From JBEKTW01 sp963727845 (GTDB taxonomy: Bacteria; Bacteroidota; Ignavibacteria; UBA10030; SZUA-254): a stretch of DNA of 64,000 nucleotides. Every line of letters begins with the position of its first letter. Positions within the stretch are counted from its first letter, which is position 1. Below, one piece after another: positions 43,190 to 52,464 of this stretch. The notes under the pieces were generated by a model. The model searched no databases. It had not been told where the DNA came from and was given only the letters and a program-made list of their open reading frames with translations. Both the position numbers and the translations under genes were made by a program. Location: positions 372,001 through 436,000 of the forward strand of contig CAVSHI010000001.1 of assembly GCA_963727845.1 (NCBI GenBank). Direction: 5' to 3'.

Positions 43190-46100
43190 CTATCCATCAT
43201 TCTTGGCATCTTTATAGATTTCTGGATACAGCTTGCGCGCGCAATCGGGGCAGACCCCGTGGCTGAAGGTTGCTTCTGAATGACTCATGATGTATTTTTC
43301 CACCTGTGTCCAGTATCCCTTGTCGTCGCGAATCTTTTTGCACGAGGCGCATATCGGGAGCAACCCGCCGAGTTGTTTTACGCGGGTAAGGGCTTCCTGC
43401 AGCTCATCAATGAGTTTTTCCCGTTCTTCCTGTGCACGTTTGCGTTCCGTAATGTCGCGGATAATTCCCCGGTAGGCAACAATTTCTCCCTTGTCATTAC
43501 GCACGGCGCTGGCAGTCTCGAGGACCGTTATTCTCGAGCCATCCTTTCTTTTCAAGGGCAATTCGTAATCCTTCACAAACCCCTGCTGTTTGATTGCTTC
43601 GAGAAAGGTTGGGCGGTCAGAGGGAGTCCAGTAGAGATCGTGCTCAATATTGAGTCGGAGCATTTCGTCTTTCGAGGGATAGCCGAATAACTCCACGCCG
43701 GCAGGGTTGATGTCGACAATTTTTCCGCCGATAGTGTTAACGAAAACACAATCTTTTGATTCTTCGAAGAGGGAACGGAATCGTTCTTCTGATTGACGCA
43801 AGGAGTACTCCGCCTGTTTGCGCTCTGTGATGTCCCGGGCCATACCAACAAGAGCGACGGGATTTCCCTCGTCATCCTTGACAACCGAAGTCCAGAGTTC
43901 AACCGGGAATTCACTTCCGTCTTTGCGATGGTTGAGGATCTCGCCGTGCCAGCCGCCGGACAGAGTTCCGGGGAGGATCTTGTGGCCCATGACTGCGTCA
44001 CCGGAGAGTCTGGCGATTATGGATATCTGTTTTCCGAGAACTTCTTCCTCTGCGAATCCGTACGTTTCAAGAAATGCGGCATTCACATAGAGAATATTGT
44101 CGTGCATGTCGGTGATGGAAATGCAATCTCGCGCACTCGCAATTGTCTGCGCCATGAGTCTGAGTTCCCGCTCTCCCTGTACTCGCTCGGTGACGTCGCG
44201 TTGGACTGCGAGGAACCCGGTAATGTTTCCCTGCGCATCGAGGATCGGATTGGCGGACCCTTCAACATGTATCAAGCGACCGTCCTTGGTTCGATTGACC
44301 AACCCCAATTTAGCAACCTGCTTGTCCATAAGGGTTTGCCAGAACCCGGTGTACGTTTCCAGCGGCACTACCCCCGATTTCAGTTTACGAGGCGTTGTTA
44401 TTCCGATCACTTCCTCCGGTTGGTAACCATAGAGTCTGGTGAACTCGGGGTTGACGAATGTGATGATTCCGTCTTTGTCGGTCATGAAAATTACTTCGCC
44501 CGACGCTGTGACTGCTTTGTTCAGCCGGACCAGCGCTTCCTCCGAACGAACACGGTCTGTAATGTCGCGGGAAATGCCTAACGCCGCGCTCACGTGTCCT
44601 GCTGGGTTCCGGATAGGAGTCAGCTGCGTTCCTATCCATCTGCTCTGACGTCCGATTTTCAATTCGTTTTCCGAATAGAAAGATTCTCCATGTTCGAAAA
44701 CCCTTGAGAAATTTGTCCGCTCAGTCGTCTCGATCCCACCGGGAAAAATCTCATCGAGTCTTTTGCCTATGATATTTTCTTTCGCCAGTCCGGTCTGCTC
44801 CAGAGCGACATTGTTGACATATTGAATGTGCCCGTCAGCATTGAGAATAAAAATAATATCGTGTGCAGCTTCAGCCAAAGTCCTGTATCGCTCCTCGCTA
44901 TCTCGGAGCAGAGCGGTGCTGCGGCGTTTTCGTATGAACATGCCGCCCAACAAAAACAAGATCACGAAGGCTGCGCCTACGAGGGGAAGGTAAAATGCCG
45001 GACGGCGATAGAACGGCGGCTCGACGTTGAAATCTATACTCCGACCTTGTTCGTCATAATTTCCGGCCAGTCCCTTTGCCTGGACCCGAAAATGATGTTC
45101 GCCGGAGGACACCTTCCCCAGTGTCTTCTCCCGCTCTTTGCTCCAGGGCGACCATGCCCCATTGTCGAGCTGAAAACGGGTTTCTATCTCCTGAGATGAG
45201 AGTTCACCCCAATGCGCGAACGCGTTCCAACGCAGCAACACGGTGCCTTCACCAAAGACAGGAGATGCCAGTACCGCCAGTGGATTGAGTCTGCTGTCGG
45301 CATTGAGATTGAGGATGGCGACGCCGTCATTGGTTCCCACGAAGACTTTGCCGTTCACGGGAAGAACCGGCCAGATCCGGGTATTGATCAATCCTGCGGA
45401 CGCGTCGAACGTCGCCCAGGTTCCCTTGAAGTAGCTGGATAGTCCGTTGTGCGTACCGATCCAGAGTTTGTCCGTCGAGTCGATATTGACGTCCCAGATG
45501 ATATTACTTACCAGACCATCCGCAGTCGTAAGGTAATGTGGCCGGCCATTTTCGAAGTATCCGAGACCATTCAGCTGGTCCGCGAACCAGACGTTGTTTT
45601 CGTTATCGACGGCGAGGGCGAAGACCCGGTCTGATTTCAATCCTTGTTTGGTGGTCCAGTGGGTCCAGGTTCCCTTTTTCCAGCGACTGAGACCGCCGTT
45701 CGTGCCGAACCAAAGTGCGCTGTCGGGACCTTCTGCAAAAGCGTAGACGCGTCCATTGAGGAGACCTTCTTTGGTTCCCCAGTGTGTAAATTTTCCCTGA
45801 GAATACAGGTAAGCGCCCGGTTCCGTCAGGCCCTGCTCGGCCCCAAAGAAGGTAATCGATACTCCCAGAAACCAGAGCCGGCCTTCCCGATCTTTCCTGA
45901 TCTTGTGAATGTTGTCGGATGCGAATCCTTCACGCTCACCAAAGTGTTTCCACGCAGTTCCGTCCCAACGAAACGCGCCGACAGCAGAAATGCCGCCTGA
46001 AATCCAAATATTGCCGTCGGTGTCTTCCCCGATGCCCGTTATACCGATGAGATCGACGCCGTCGACCCTGCTGACAGCTTCGACGCTCCCGTTCGGTCTC

Positions 46101-47200
46101 CGGATTTCTATTCCGCCGTCCGTGGCCATCCAGATCGATCCATCCCGTGTTTGCAGGATCTCGTTGATGAAATTTCTTGAATCCGAAGTCTCGCTTTTCC
46201 AAAATGTCCACCGTTCGGACGAACGGTTTTGCAAATACAGCCCATTTTCCGTTCCGACCCAGAGGTCTCCGTTATCGCGATACCTGGCGAACAGGATGTT
46301 GTTAACTTGCGGCGGCCGCGGCTGAAGTGAAGTCCACGCCGGACCTTTGCGTGTCCGAATCGCGCCATTATTCTGGACAACGATAGCCTCGTTTTCTGGC
46401 CCCACATCGAGACACTGAACAAAATGCTCCCGCTCTGTATCGTTGCGTCTCGGCGCTGCGTCGCTGTTCCATTCCCATATTCCGTCATCCTCGACGGGAC
46501 CGGAGACGCAAGCGAGACCATTGCCCGATATATCTTCCGCTATCTGGCTGACATTCAGGGGAATTGTATGACTGGGAATTTTGAGAGACCAGCGGTTCAA
46601 CTCCCACCGGTAGAGACCCTCGAATGTGTTTATCCAAATTCCACGCCCTCTTGTCGACCACATACGGAGTACGCGTCGTGGTACAGCTCCCGGCGGAAAA
46701 TCAGCGATGCGAATGATGCCGTCACGCAGGATGTAGAAATCATGATCGCTCAAGAGGAGAAACCCTCCACCCGGAAAGCGGGCTGCACTCGTCACCTTTT
46801 TGTTCTGCCCATTCACCACAAAGGGAATTGGGCGGAAATCGTTCTTGCCGCCGTAGTAAAGAACACCATCGAGAATGACGAGGACGCTGTCATTTTCACC
46901 GGCGACGACACCCGGCGGGTTTACTCCCACCAATCCATTCACTGTGTTTGCGGGAATCCAGTAGTATCCATTGAACCATGCGATGCCGGATTGGGTGATC
47001 GCCCAAACCGTACCTTCGGGAGTTTCGACGACGTCCGATACGCGGTCGGAAGGGAGACCCGACGCCGTTGTGAAGTGAGCCCAGCGCCAGGAATCATAAA
47101 ACTTCTCTGTTTGGGAGCGAAGTTGCGGATGCTGAAGGATGCAACTCAGCAGGAAAAAGAAGCCAAACTTCGTCGATATTCGATGGAAAAAAATCTGCAT
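43190..47200 (-). CDS. Propeller-PAS membrane sensor without kinase domain
   Basis: 1,336 residues from the ATG at 47200, which has AAGGAG just before it and gives a signal peptide (FFFLLSCILQHPQL). Regulator propeller repeats (DSALWFGTNGGLSRW and DGSIWMATDGGIEI type), a Y_Y_Y-like region, one membrane helix (FYLPLVGAAFVILFLLGGMFI) and four PAS/PAC units follow. There is no histidine kinase, cyclase or EAL domain; the protein ends with a cysteine module, ICASCKK...GVCPDCARKLYPE. It is embedded between hypD and hypE with gaps of 40 and 15 bases. It may sense and pass on a signal through a partner; that is inference. Confidence 0.88.
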   Translation of the reverse strand: MQIFFHRISTKFGFFFLLSCILQHPQLRSQTEKFYDSWRWAHFTTASGLPSDRVSDVVETPEGTVWAITQSGIAWFNGYYWIPANTVNGLVGVNPPGVVAGENDSVLVILDGVLYYGGKNDFRPIPFVVNGQNKKVTSAARFPGGGFLLLSDHDFYILRDGIIRIADFPPGAVPRRVLRMWSTRGRGIWINTFEGLYRWELNRWSLKIPSHTIPLNVSQIAEDISGNGLACVSGPVEDDGIWEWNSDAAPRRNDTEREHFVQCLDVGPENEAIVVQNNGAIRTRKGPAWTSLQPRPPQVNNILFARYRDNGDLWVGTENGLYLQNRSSERWTFWKSETSDSRNFINEILQTRDGSIWMATDGGIEIRRPNGSVEAVSRVDGVDLIGITGIGEDTDGNIWISGGISAVGAFRWDGTAWKHFGEREGFASDNIHKIRKDREGRLWFLGVSITFFGAEQGLTEPGAYLYSQGKFTHWGTKEGLLNGRVYAFAEGPDSALWFGTNGGLSRWKKGTWTHWTTKQGLKSDRVFALAVDNENNVWFADQLNGLGYFENGRPHYLTTADGLVSNIIWDVNIDSTDKLWIGTHNGLSSYFKGTWATFDASAGLINTRIWPVLPVNGKVFVGTNDGVAILNLNADSRLNPLAVLASPVFGEGTVLLRWNAFAHWGELSSQEIETRFQLDNGAWSPWSKEREKTLGKVSSGEHHFRVQAKGLAGNYDEQGRSIDFNVEPPFYRRPAFYLPLVGAAFVILFLLGGMFIRKRRSTALLRDSEERYRTLAEAAHDIIFILNADGHIQYVNNVALEQTGLAKENIIGKRLDEIFPGGIETTERTNFSRVFEHGESFYSENELKIGRQSRWIGTQLTPIRNPAGHVSAALGISRDITDRVRSEEALVRLNKAVTASGEVIFMTDKDGIITFVNPEFTRLYGYQPEEVIGITTPRKLKSGVVPLETYTGFWQTLMDKQVAKLGLVNRTKDGRLIHVEGSANPILDAQGNITGFLAVQRDVTERVQGERELRLMAQTIASARDCISITDMHDNILYVNAAFLETYGFAEEEVLGKQISIIARLSGDAVMGHKILPGTLSGGWHGEILNHRKDGSEFPVELWTSVVKDDEGNPVALVGMARDITERKQAEYSLRQSEERFRSLFEESKDCVFVNTIGGKIVDINPAGVELFGYPSKDEMLRLNIEHDLYWTPSDRPTFLEAIKQQGFVKDYELPLKRKDGSRITVLETASAVRNDKGEIVAYRGIIRDITERKRAQEEREKLIDELQEALTRVKQLGGLLPICASCKKIRDDKGYWTQVEKYIMSHSEATFSHGVCPDCARKLYPEIYKDAKNDG

Positions 47201-47240
47201 ACTCTCCTTATCCCCTCCGCTGATGTCAGAATTGCCCATG

Positions 47241-48353
47241 CTATTTGTAATCTAAGCTTTTGGCCCGTGAATTCCCAGAATAAGAATAGTATGCTGCACA
47301 TGCACCCTCGGACGATACCATCGGCGCCCCAAGCGGATGCTCCGGAGTGCAGAGTGAACCAAAAGCGGGGCATTCATGAGGTTTTTTTATGCCTTGAAGG
47401 ACGAGACCGGCGATACAATGTTCTGATTCTTCAACATGTATGTCTTCGAGTTTGAATATCTTCTCCGCATCGAAGTCGGTGAATTCATTCTTCAACCGGA
47501 ATCCACTGTGCGGTATCTCGCCGATGCCCCGCCAGTGACGGTCCGTTGTCTCAAAAACTTCGGTGAGTAGTTTCTTGGCTGGAAGATTTCCCTCGCGGCG
47601 CACCGTCCGGCTGTACTGATTCTCTACAACCGACCTTCCTTCTTCGAGTTGTCTGACGGTCATGTAAATTCCCTGAAGGATGTCAACCGGCTCGAATCCC
47701 GTGACGACGATCGGAACCTTGTATCTCGCGGCGAGTGGGATGTATTCTTCGTATCCCATGACGGCGCAGACATGTCCGGCAGCGAGGAATCCCTGCACGA
47801 GGTTCGTCGGTGACGATAGAATCAATTCCATCGCCGGCGGAACAAGAACGTGGGAACACAGGATTGAAAAATTCCTGAGCCCGAGCCGCCGGGCCTGCCA
47901 GACCGCCATTGCATTCGCAGGGGCGGTTGTCTCGAAGCCGACGGCGAAAAACACAACCTTCTTAGAGGGAAATTGCTGTGCTATTTTGACGGCATCAAGC
48001 GGCGAGTATACAACTCGGATCGCAGCGCCATCGGCTCTTACAGACAGCAAATCTCTCGTGCTGCCCGGAACGCGAAGCATATCGCCGAACGAAGTGAAAA
48101 TGACCTCCGGTTGCGATGCTATGGCAATTGCCTTGTCAATCATCTCCAGCGGAGTAACGCACACCGGACAGCCGGGACCGTGAACAAGCGAGATTTCTTT
48201 CGGCAGGAGAGACTCAATTCCTGACTTTACGATGGTATGTGTCTGCCCTCCGCAGATTTCCATGATTGTCCACGGTTGCGTCGTGCTACCGGTGATCAAG
48301 TCCGCGAACTTCCGGGCCGTTGTGCCGTCCCGGTATTCATCGATAAACTTCAC
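47241..48353 (-). CDS. hypD: Hydrogenase maturation protein HypD
   Basis: 370 residues. HypD is the Fe-S scaffold that with HypC assembles Fe(CN)2CO. Motifs are all present: MEICGGQTHTI, HGPGCPVCVTP, VVFFAVGFETTAPANAM, the YxxPIVVTGFEP block, and the C-terminal cluster ligands in KKPHECPAFGSLCTPEHPLGAPMVS. Its ATG overlaps the hypC stop by 4 bases. The sensor gene begins 40 bases after its stop. Confidence 0.97.
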   Translation of the reverse strand: MKFIDEYRDGTTARKFADLITGSTTQPWTIMEICGGQTHTIVKSGIESLLPKEISLVHGPGCPVCVTPLEMIDKAIAIASQPEVIFTSFGDMLRVPGSTRDLLSVRADGAAIRVVYSPLDAVKIAQQFPSKKVVFFAVGFETTAPANAMAVWQARRLGLRNFSILCSHVLVPPAMELILSSPTNLVQGFLAAGHVCAVMGYEEYIPLAARYKVPIVVTGFEPVDILQGIYMTVRQLEEGRSVVENQYSRTVRREGNLPAKKLLTEVFETTDRHWRGIGEIPHSGFRLKNEFTDFDAEKIFKLEDIHVEESEHCIAGLVLQGIKKPHECPAFGSLCTPEHPLGAPMVSSEGACAAYYSYSGNSRAKSLDYK

Positions 48354-48622
48354 GACGCGGTCTCCCCATCGACGTTCGGCCCATCGAGGTCGTCCAATCC
48401 ACCTGCCATTTGTTCCAACATGCGAAGGGTCTCGAGTGCGTCCTGTTCGTCCATCGTGCTGATGGCAAAACCGACGTGCACGATGACATAATCACCGATG
48501 GAAACGTCGGGTGTCCATTCGAGACATACCTGTTTCCTGATTTCTCCAAAACTCACGGTTCCCATTAATGGACGGGATGCCACATCCAACGAGATGACTT
48601 TACCTGGAATCGCCAGACACAT
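48350..48622 (-). CDS. hypC: Hydrogenase maturation chaperone HypC
   Basis: 90 residues starting MCLAIPGKVISLD, with the conserved Cys2 that binds the Fe(CN)2CO unit, and the HypC-type IGDYVIVHVGFAISTMDEQDA. The ATG at 48622 has AAGGA eight bases upstream; an in-frame upstream extension (to 48697) is not HypC-like and overlaps a small ORF in another frame. The stop overlaps hypD by 4 bases. Confidence 0.95.
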   Translation of the reverse strand: MCLAIPGKVISLDVASRPLMGTVSFGEIRKQVCLEWTPDVSIGDYVIVHVGFAISTMDEQDALETLRMLEQMAGGLDDLDGPNVDGETAS

Positions 48623-48725
48623 TTTCTTTTTCCTTAGAAGATGAAGAATCAATTTTCGATAGGGCGACACCCGCAACAACCAAAACCTTGTCGCCAATGT
48701 TCACTGTGGCTTCGAGTAGATTCAT
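48600..48725 (-). CDS. 41-residue HypC-like mini-ORF between hypF and hypC
   Basis: The ATG at 48725 overlaps the hypF stop (ATGA), as hypF does with hypB, so translation can be coupled. The product is 41 residues long; its first half, MNLLEATVNIGDKVLVVAGVALSKID, resembles the second half of HypC (compare DVSIGDYVIVHVGFAISTMD) but lacks the MC start, so it could be a truncated HypC copy or a small partner. Its tail is Ser/Lys/Glu-rich and overlaps the hypC start out of frame. No SD is needed if coupled. Whether it is made is unknown. Confidence 0.5.
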   Translation of the reverse strand: MNLLEATVNIGDKVLVVAGVALSKIDSSSSKEKENVSGDSR

Positions 48726-51112
48726 ACGGCCAGCTCTTTCGTTGAAATGCCGCGCGGGAATGAATCCAGCCGGGCACGATTTCTCCTCGATGCCGCGGCG
48801 ACCTGTCCGAGCGCAATTCCGCCGTCATTGGGTGGAATGCGCTGATGCCAATAAGGCCGAAATCCTTCTTCTTCAAGTCTGTGAACGGTTCGTTCAGTCA
48901 AATACCTGTTCTGGAAACAGCCGCCCGAAAGAACGACCCGCCGTTCGCCGACCAGCCTCGCAACAGCGATAATCATCTCGGTAAGCGTGTTGTGAAATTT
49001 TGCAGCGATCAGCTTGCCGGACAAATTGTTCTCTCTGTCCCCGAGAATTCCGCATATCAGCGGTTCCCAATCGATGATGGTGAGAGAATGGTCCCCGACA
49101 GAGGAACGTCTTTCTTCCTGCACTCCAACCGGGGGGCTTGCGGGTCGGCCATCGACAATTGAAAAATCATAAGATTCCTGCGTGCTCGAATTCGCTATGA
49201 GGAACTCCAGCTCCATTGCGGCCTGTCCCTCGAACGATACGATCTGACGGAGTCCGGTCAGAGAAGCAACGGCGTCGAAGAGACGTCCAACACTCGATGT
49301 CAGTGGAGAATTCAGGCCGCGGGCGAGCATCGTTTGCAGGATATTGAGTTCGGAAGTCCGGAATGACTGCAACGGCGCCAGGCCGCTGCGGCCAAAAGTC
49401 TCCTGACCGAATAGCTCGTAAAGCAATCCCAGGGCGGTCCGGCGGGGTTCCCGGATCGCAAGCTCGCCGCCGGGAAGCCGGAACGGTCGCATCGAGGCAA
49501 CACGCTCGAAGGACGCCCCGGACACCAGGAAAAATTCTCCTCCCCAGATCGTTCCGTCTGTTCCGTAACCCGTGCCGTCCCACGCGATGCCGAGAGCCGG
49601 AGCGTCGAGTTCATTTTCCGCCATGCATGAAGCGACGTGGGCATAGTGATGCTGAACCTGTTCGACAGGAATGCCGGATTCCTGAGCGTACTGCGTGGAC
49701 AGATATCCGGGATGCATGTCGGCAATAATTTTTGCCGGCCGGATGTTGTACAATTTTTTGAGACTGGCCGTTACGTTGACAAACGCCTGATAGGCCTCGT
49801 GTGTTTCCAGGTCTCCGATGTGCTGACTTACAAAAACATTGTCTCCCGAGGTCACCGCAACGGTGTTTTTCAGATGTGCGCCCACGGCAAGCAGGGAGGA
49901 TTCAAGAACTCCTTCCATCCGGATGGGCAACGGCGCGTACCCCCGGGCCCGCCGCAGAACCAGCTCTCGTCCCATCATCACCCGGACGATAGAATCATCT
50001 ACATGTCGTGTGATGGGACGATTGTGGACGAGGAACGCATCGGTGACTGAGCCCAGCCGGTGCAGGGCTTCGTGCTCGTCGGTGCAGATTGGTTCATCGG
50101 AGAGATTGCCGCTGGTAGCGACGACCGGAAAGTCCAGCTCGCGCATAAGGAGATGGTGGAGCGGCGTATATGGTAGCATCACGCCGAGATAGGGATTTGC
50201 GGGCGCCACCGACGATGCAAGATCGGCATTCCGACCCGGGAGTTGTGATGCACGTCCGAGAAGAACGATGGGGGACTCGGGGGAGAGTAAAAGGCGTTCT
50301 TCAAGCTCGGAGACTTCGCAATGCCCCTTGACGGCTTTCAGCGAAGGGTACATCAACGCGAGAGGTTTTTCCTCGCGGTGTTTCCGGGCGCGTAAGCGAA
50401 CGACGGCATCCTCATTTCGCGCATCCACCAAGATATGAAATCCGCCGAGTCCTTTGATTGCAATGATTTTTCCCGTCCGGATGTCTTCTGCCGCAAGCAA
50501 CAAAGCTTCATGACGCCGGGCAATGGTTTTTCCGTCGGGACTCCAGTATTCAAGACTTGGTCCGCATTTCGGACAGGCGTTTGGCTGCGCATGGAATCGC
50601 CTGTCGAGAGGGTTTTCGTATTCACGACGGCAGTCATCGCACATCCCGAAGTTTGCCATTGAAGTATTGGCCCGGTCGTAGGGGAGCAACTCGATAATGG
50701 AAAAGCGCGGGCCGCAGTTCGTGCAGTTCGTGAATGGGTAGAGGTAGCGGCGGTTTGATGCGTCAAGAATATCCTGTAGACACTCCGGGCAGGTTGCGAT
50801 GTCCGGCAATACAATCGCAGTGGGTTCTCCGCGTGCCTCGCTTTGCCGGATTTCGAAATTCGAGTAGCCGATGACATCGAGAAACGAAGACTCAAGACTC
50901 TGTATGAATGACCGTTGGGGTTTTTCCTTCTCAATGCGGAGCAGAAATGAATCGAGTTCTTCTTTCTCTCCTTCAACTTCGATGAATACGCCTTCGGACG
51001 AGTTCAACACCCATCCGGCGAGCTTAAGCTCAGCCGCAAGTCGATAGATGAATGGACGAAAACCGACGCCCTGTACCGCTCCCCGAATGGCGATATGCAG
51101 TCGCGTGTTCAT
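48722..51112 (-). CDS. hypF: Carbamoyltransferase HypF
   Basis: About 796 residues from the ATG at 51112, which overlaps the hypB stop. HypF makes the carbamoyl-adenylate used for the CN ligands. Acylphosphatase domain (RGAVQGVGFRPFIYRLA), two zinc modules (CPECLQDIL...CTNCG; CDDC...CPKCG), YrdC-like domain, and the C-terminal Kae1-like domain with VQHHYAHVASCMAEN and IAWDGTGYGTDG. The stop overlaps the mini-ORF by 4 bases. Confidence 0.97.
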   Translation of the reverse strand: MNTRLHIAIRGAVQGVGFRPFIYRLAAELKLAGWVLNSSEGVFIEVEGEKEELDSFLLRIEKEKPQRSFIQSLESSFLDVIGYSNFEIRQSEARGEPTAIVLPDIATCPECLQDILDASNRRYLYPFTNCTNCGPRFSIIELLPYDRANTSMANFGMCDDCRREYENPLDRRFHAQPNACPKCGPSLEYWSPDGKTIARRHEALLLAAEDIRTGKIIAIKGLGGFHILVDARNEDAVVRLRARKHREEKPLALMYPSLKAVKGHCEVSELEERLLLSPESPIVLLGRASQLPGRNADLASSVAPANPYLGVMLPYTPLHHLLMRELDFPVVATSGNLSDEPICTDEHEALHRLGSVTDAFLVHNRPITRHVDDSIVRVMMGRELVLRRARGYAPLPIRMEGVLESSLLAVGAHLKNTVAVTSGDNVFVSQHIGDLETHEAYQAFVNVTASLKKLYNIRPAKIIADMHPGYLSTQYAQESGIPVEQVQHHYAHVASCMAENELDAPALGIAWDGTGYGTDGTIWGGEFFLVSGASFERVASMRPFRLPGGELAIREPRRTALGLLYELFGQETFGRSGLAPLQSFRTSELNILQTMLARGLNSPLTSSVGRLFDAVASLTGLRQIVSFEGQAAMELEFLIANSSTQESYDFSIVDGRPASPPVGVQEERRSSVGDHSLTIIDWEPLICGILGDRENNLSGKLIAAKFHNTLTEMIIAVARLVGERRVVLSGGCFQNRYLTERTVHRLEEEGFRPYWHQRIPPNDGGIALGQVAAASRRNRARLDSFPRGISTKELAV

Positions 51113-51765
51113 CCGTGTTTCCGGAGTTGACCGACCAGCCAATCACACCACGCGTCGATGCCCGAACACGTGGTGCAGGAGGTTTCAAAGATCTTCAATC
51201 GCGGGTTAACGCCTAAGGCGTTCTGCTTCAGCGTGTCGATATTGCAGTTCACGTACGCGAGCAGATCGATCTTGTTGACGATGAGCACCGATGCCCTGTG
51301 AAACATCTCCGGATACTTCAGCGGTTTGTCGTCTCCTTCAGTGGTACTCGCGATGACAACCTTGCATGCTTCTCCCAGGTCGTAGTTGGCCGGACAGACG
51401 AGGTTGCCGACGTTCTCGATGACGAGAAGCTGGATGGATTTCAGGTCAATTTTTTGAAGTGCATCATGTACCAGATTTGCTTCGAGGTGACAACCGCCGC
51501 GAGTCACAATCTGCACGACGGGGATATCGTATCGTGCCACACGCTGGGCATCGAGATCGGTTTGCACGTCTCCTTCGATGACGCCGGTCTTGACCCTCCC
51601 CTTGAGATGCTCGAGCGTTCTTTCGAGGATACTTGTTTTCCCCGAGCCCGGCGAGCTGACAAGATTGATGACGAAAATACCGTGCCGGTCAAAGAGAGCC
51701 CTGTTCTGACCGGCTATTGCATCGTTCTTTGCGAGAATTTTCCGCTCAATGGTGATGACACTCAT
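51109..51765 (-). CDS. hypB: Hydrogenase nickel-insertion GTPase HypB
   Basis: 218 residues from the ATG at 51765; the frame extends upstream to 51861, but that part overlaps hypA and is not HypB-like. GTPase motifs: NLVSSPGSGKTSI (P-loop), GVIEGDVQTDLDAQR, NKIDLLAY. The metal site Cys/His motif is in RGGCHLEANLVH and LVCPANYDLGEACK. It has no His-rich N-terminal store. Start overlaps the hypA stop by 4 bases. Translation coupling runs through hypA-B-F. Confidence 0.97.
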   Translation of the reverse strand: MSVITIERKILAKNDAIAGQNRALFDRHGIFVINLVSSPGSGKTSILERTLEHLKGRVKTGVIEGDVQTDLDAQRVARYDIPVVQIVTRGGCHLEANLVHDALQKIDLKSIQLLVIENVGNLVCPANYDLGEACKVVIASTTEGDDKPLKYPEMFHRASVLIVNKIDLLAYVNCNIDTLKQNALGVNPRLKIFETSCTTCSGIDAWCDWLVGQLRKHG

Positions 51766-52124
51766 AACGAATCCTCTTGTTTGTCCTGCAGCATGATCTC
51801 GACGACCTGCAACTCCATCCCAGAAAGGATATCGACATCGCTGCTCTTGCACGAAGGGCACACAAAGATGGGCATGTCCGGTCTGGATGTGCCGTCGCAG
51901 CTCTTGCAGTGGATCGTGAGCGGAATGTGTTCTATGTCCAGCTTCGCGTCATGGAAAGATGTCCCATCGGCGAGGACGGAAAAGCAGAACTCCAACGATT
52001 CCGGGACAACGCCTGCCAGGTCGCCAATTCGCAGCTTGACCGTTCGCACATCCCGAGCTTCATGAACCGGCACGTATTGCTGCATTATCTCGAAAATATT
52101 TTGTGCAACCGACATTTCGTGCAT
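51762..52124 (-). CDS. hypA: Hydrogenase nickel chaperone HypA
   Basis: 120 residues. N-terminal MHEMSVAQNIFEIM contains the Ni-binding His2; the zinc site has CKSC and CPSC. Length is typical for HypA. It is the first gene of the hyp operon; a perfect 8-base inverted repeat lies 23 bases upstream of its ATG (52147-52165). The whole chain of overlapping genes suggests one mRNA down to hypE. Confidence 0.96.
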   Translation of the reverse strand: MHEMSVAQNIFEIMQQYVPVHEARDVRTVKLRIGDLAGVVPESLEFCFSVLADGTSFHDAKLDIEHIPLTIHCKSCDGTSRPDMPIFVCPSCKSSDVDILSGMELQVVEIMLQDKQEDSL

Positions 52125-52464
52125 ATTCTACGACTATGTTTTTGACAAGAAGTGAGCCACTTCTTCCGGTCTCAGACCAGCCCATCCGATAAAGAATTTG
52201 ACAATTTTCCAATGTAGGGTTTCAGTCCTGTAAAAGACCCGAAAGAACATTATCAGGGTTGATAAGAAATGCGATGGCACGTTCGTTCCTGCAGTTGCCG
52301 CCTTTCTCCCAACTTTATCATCATCGGTGCGTTTGTCTGATCACGAAGTCTGAGAAGGCCTCGCGAGGCAACACAAGGTTTTTGATCCTAAAGAGCAGGA
52401 AGTTCTTGAAGAAGTCTTCCGAATGTCAATGAGTTGAGGATATTTTTCCCACGTCACATTGATA
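52125..52464. other. Intergenic stretch upstream of hypA
   Basis: 340 bases between the hypA start and the stop of the Asp-box gene. It holds the 52147-52165 inverted repeat. A GG-GC pair of correct spacing (TGGGAGAAAGGCGGC on the minus strand, about 52297-52311) lacks the TTGC box and is too poor to call a sigma-54 promoter. No further structure seen. Confidence 0.5.
52147..52165 (-). promoter_or_regulatory. Perfect inverted repeat before hypA
   Basis: AAGAAGTG (52147-52154), three loop bases, CACTTCTT (52158-52165). On the minus strand it sits 23-41 bases before the hypA ATG, so it lies in the leader or the promoter: a candidate operator or mRNA hairpin. No factor can be named. Confidence 0.45.

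Noticed and set aside
52297..52311. Sigma-54-like element before hypA (TGGGAGAAAGGCGGC)
   Set aside because: Spacing is right, but the TTGC box is CGGC; too weak.
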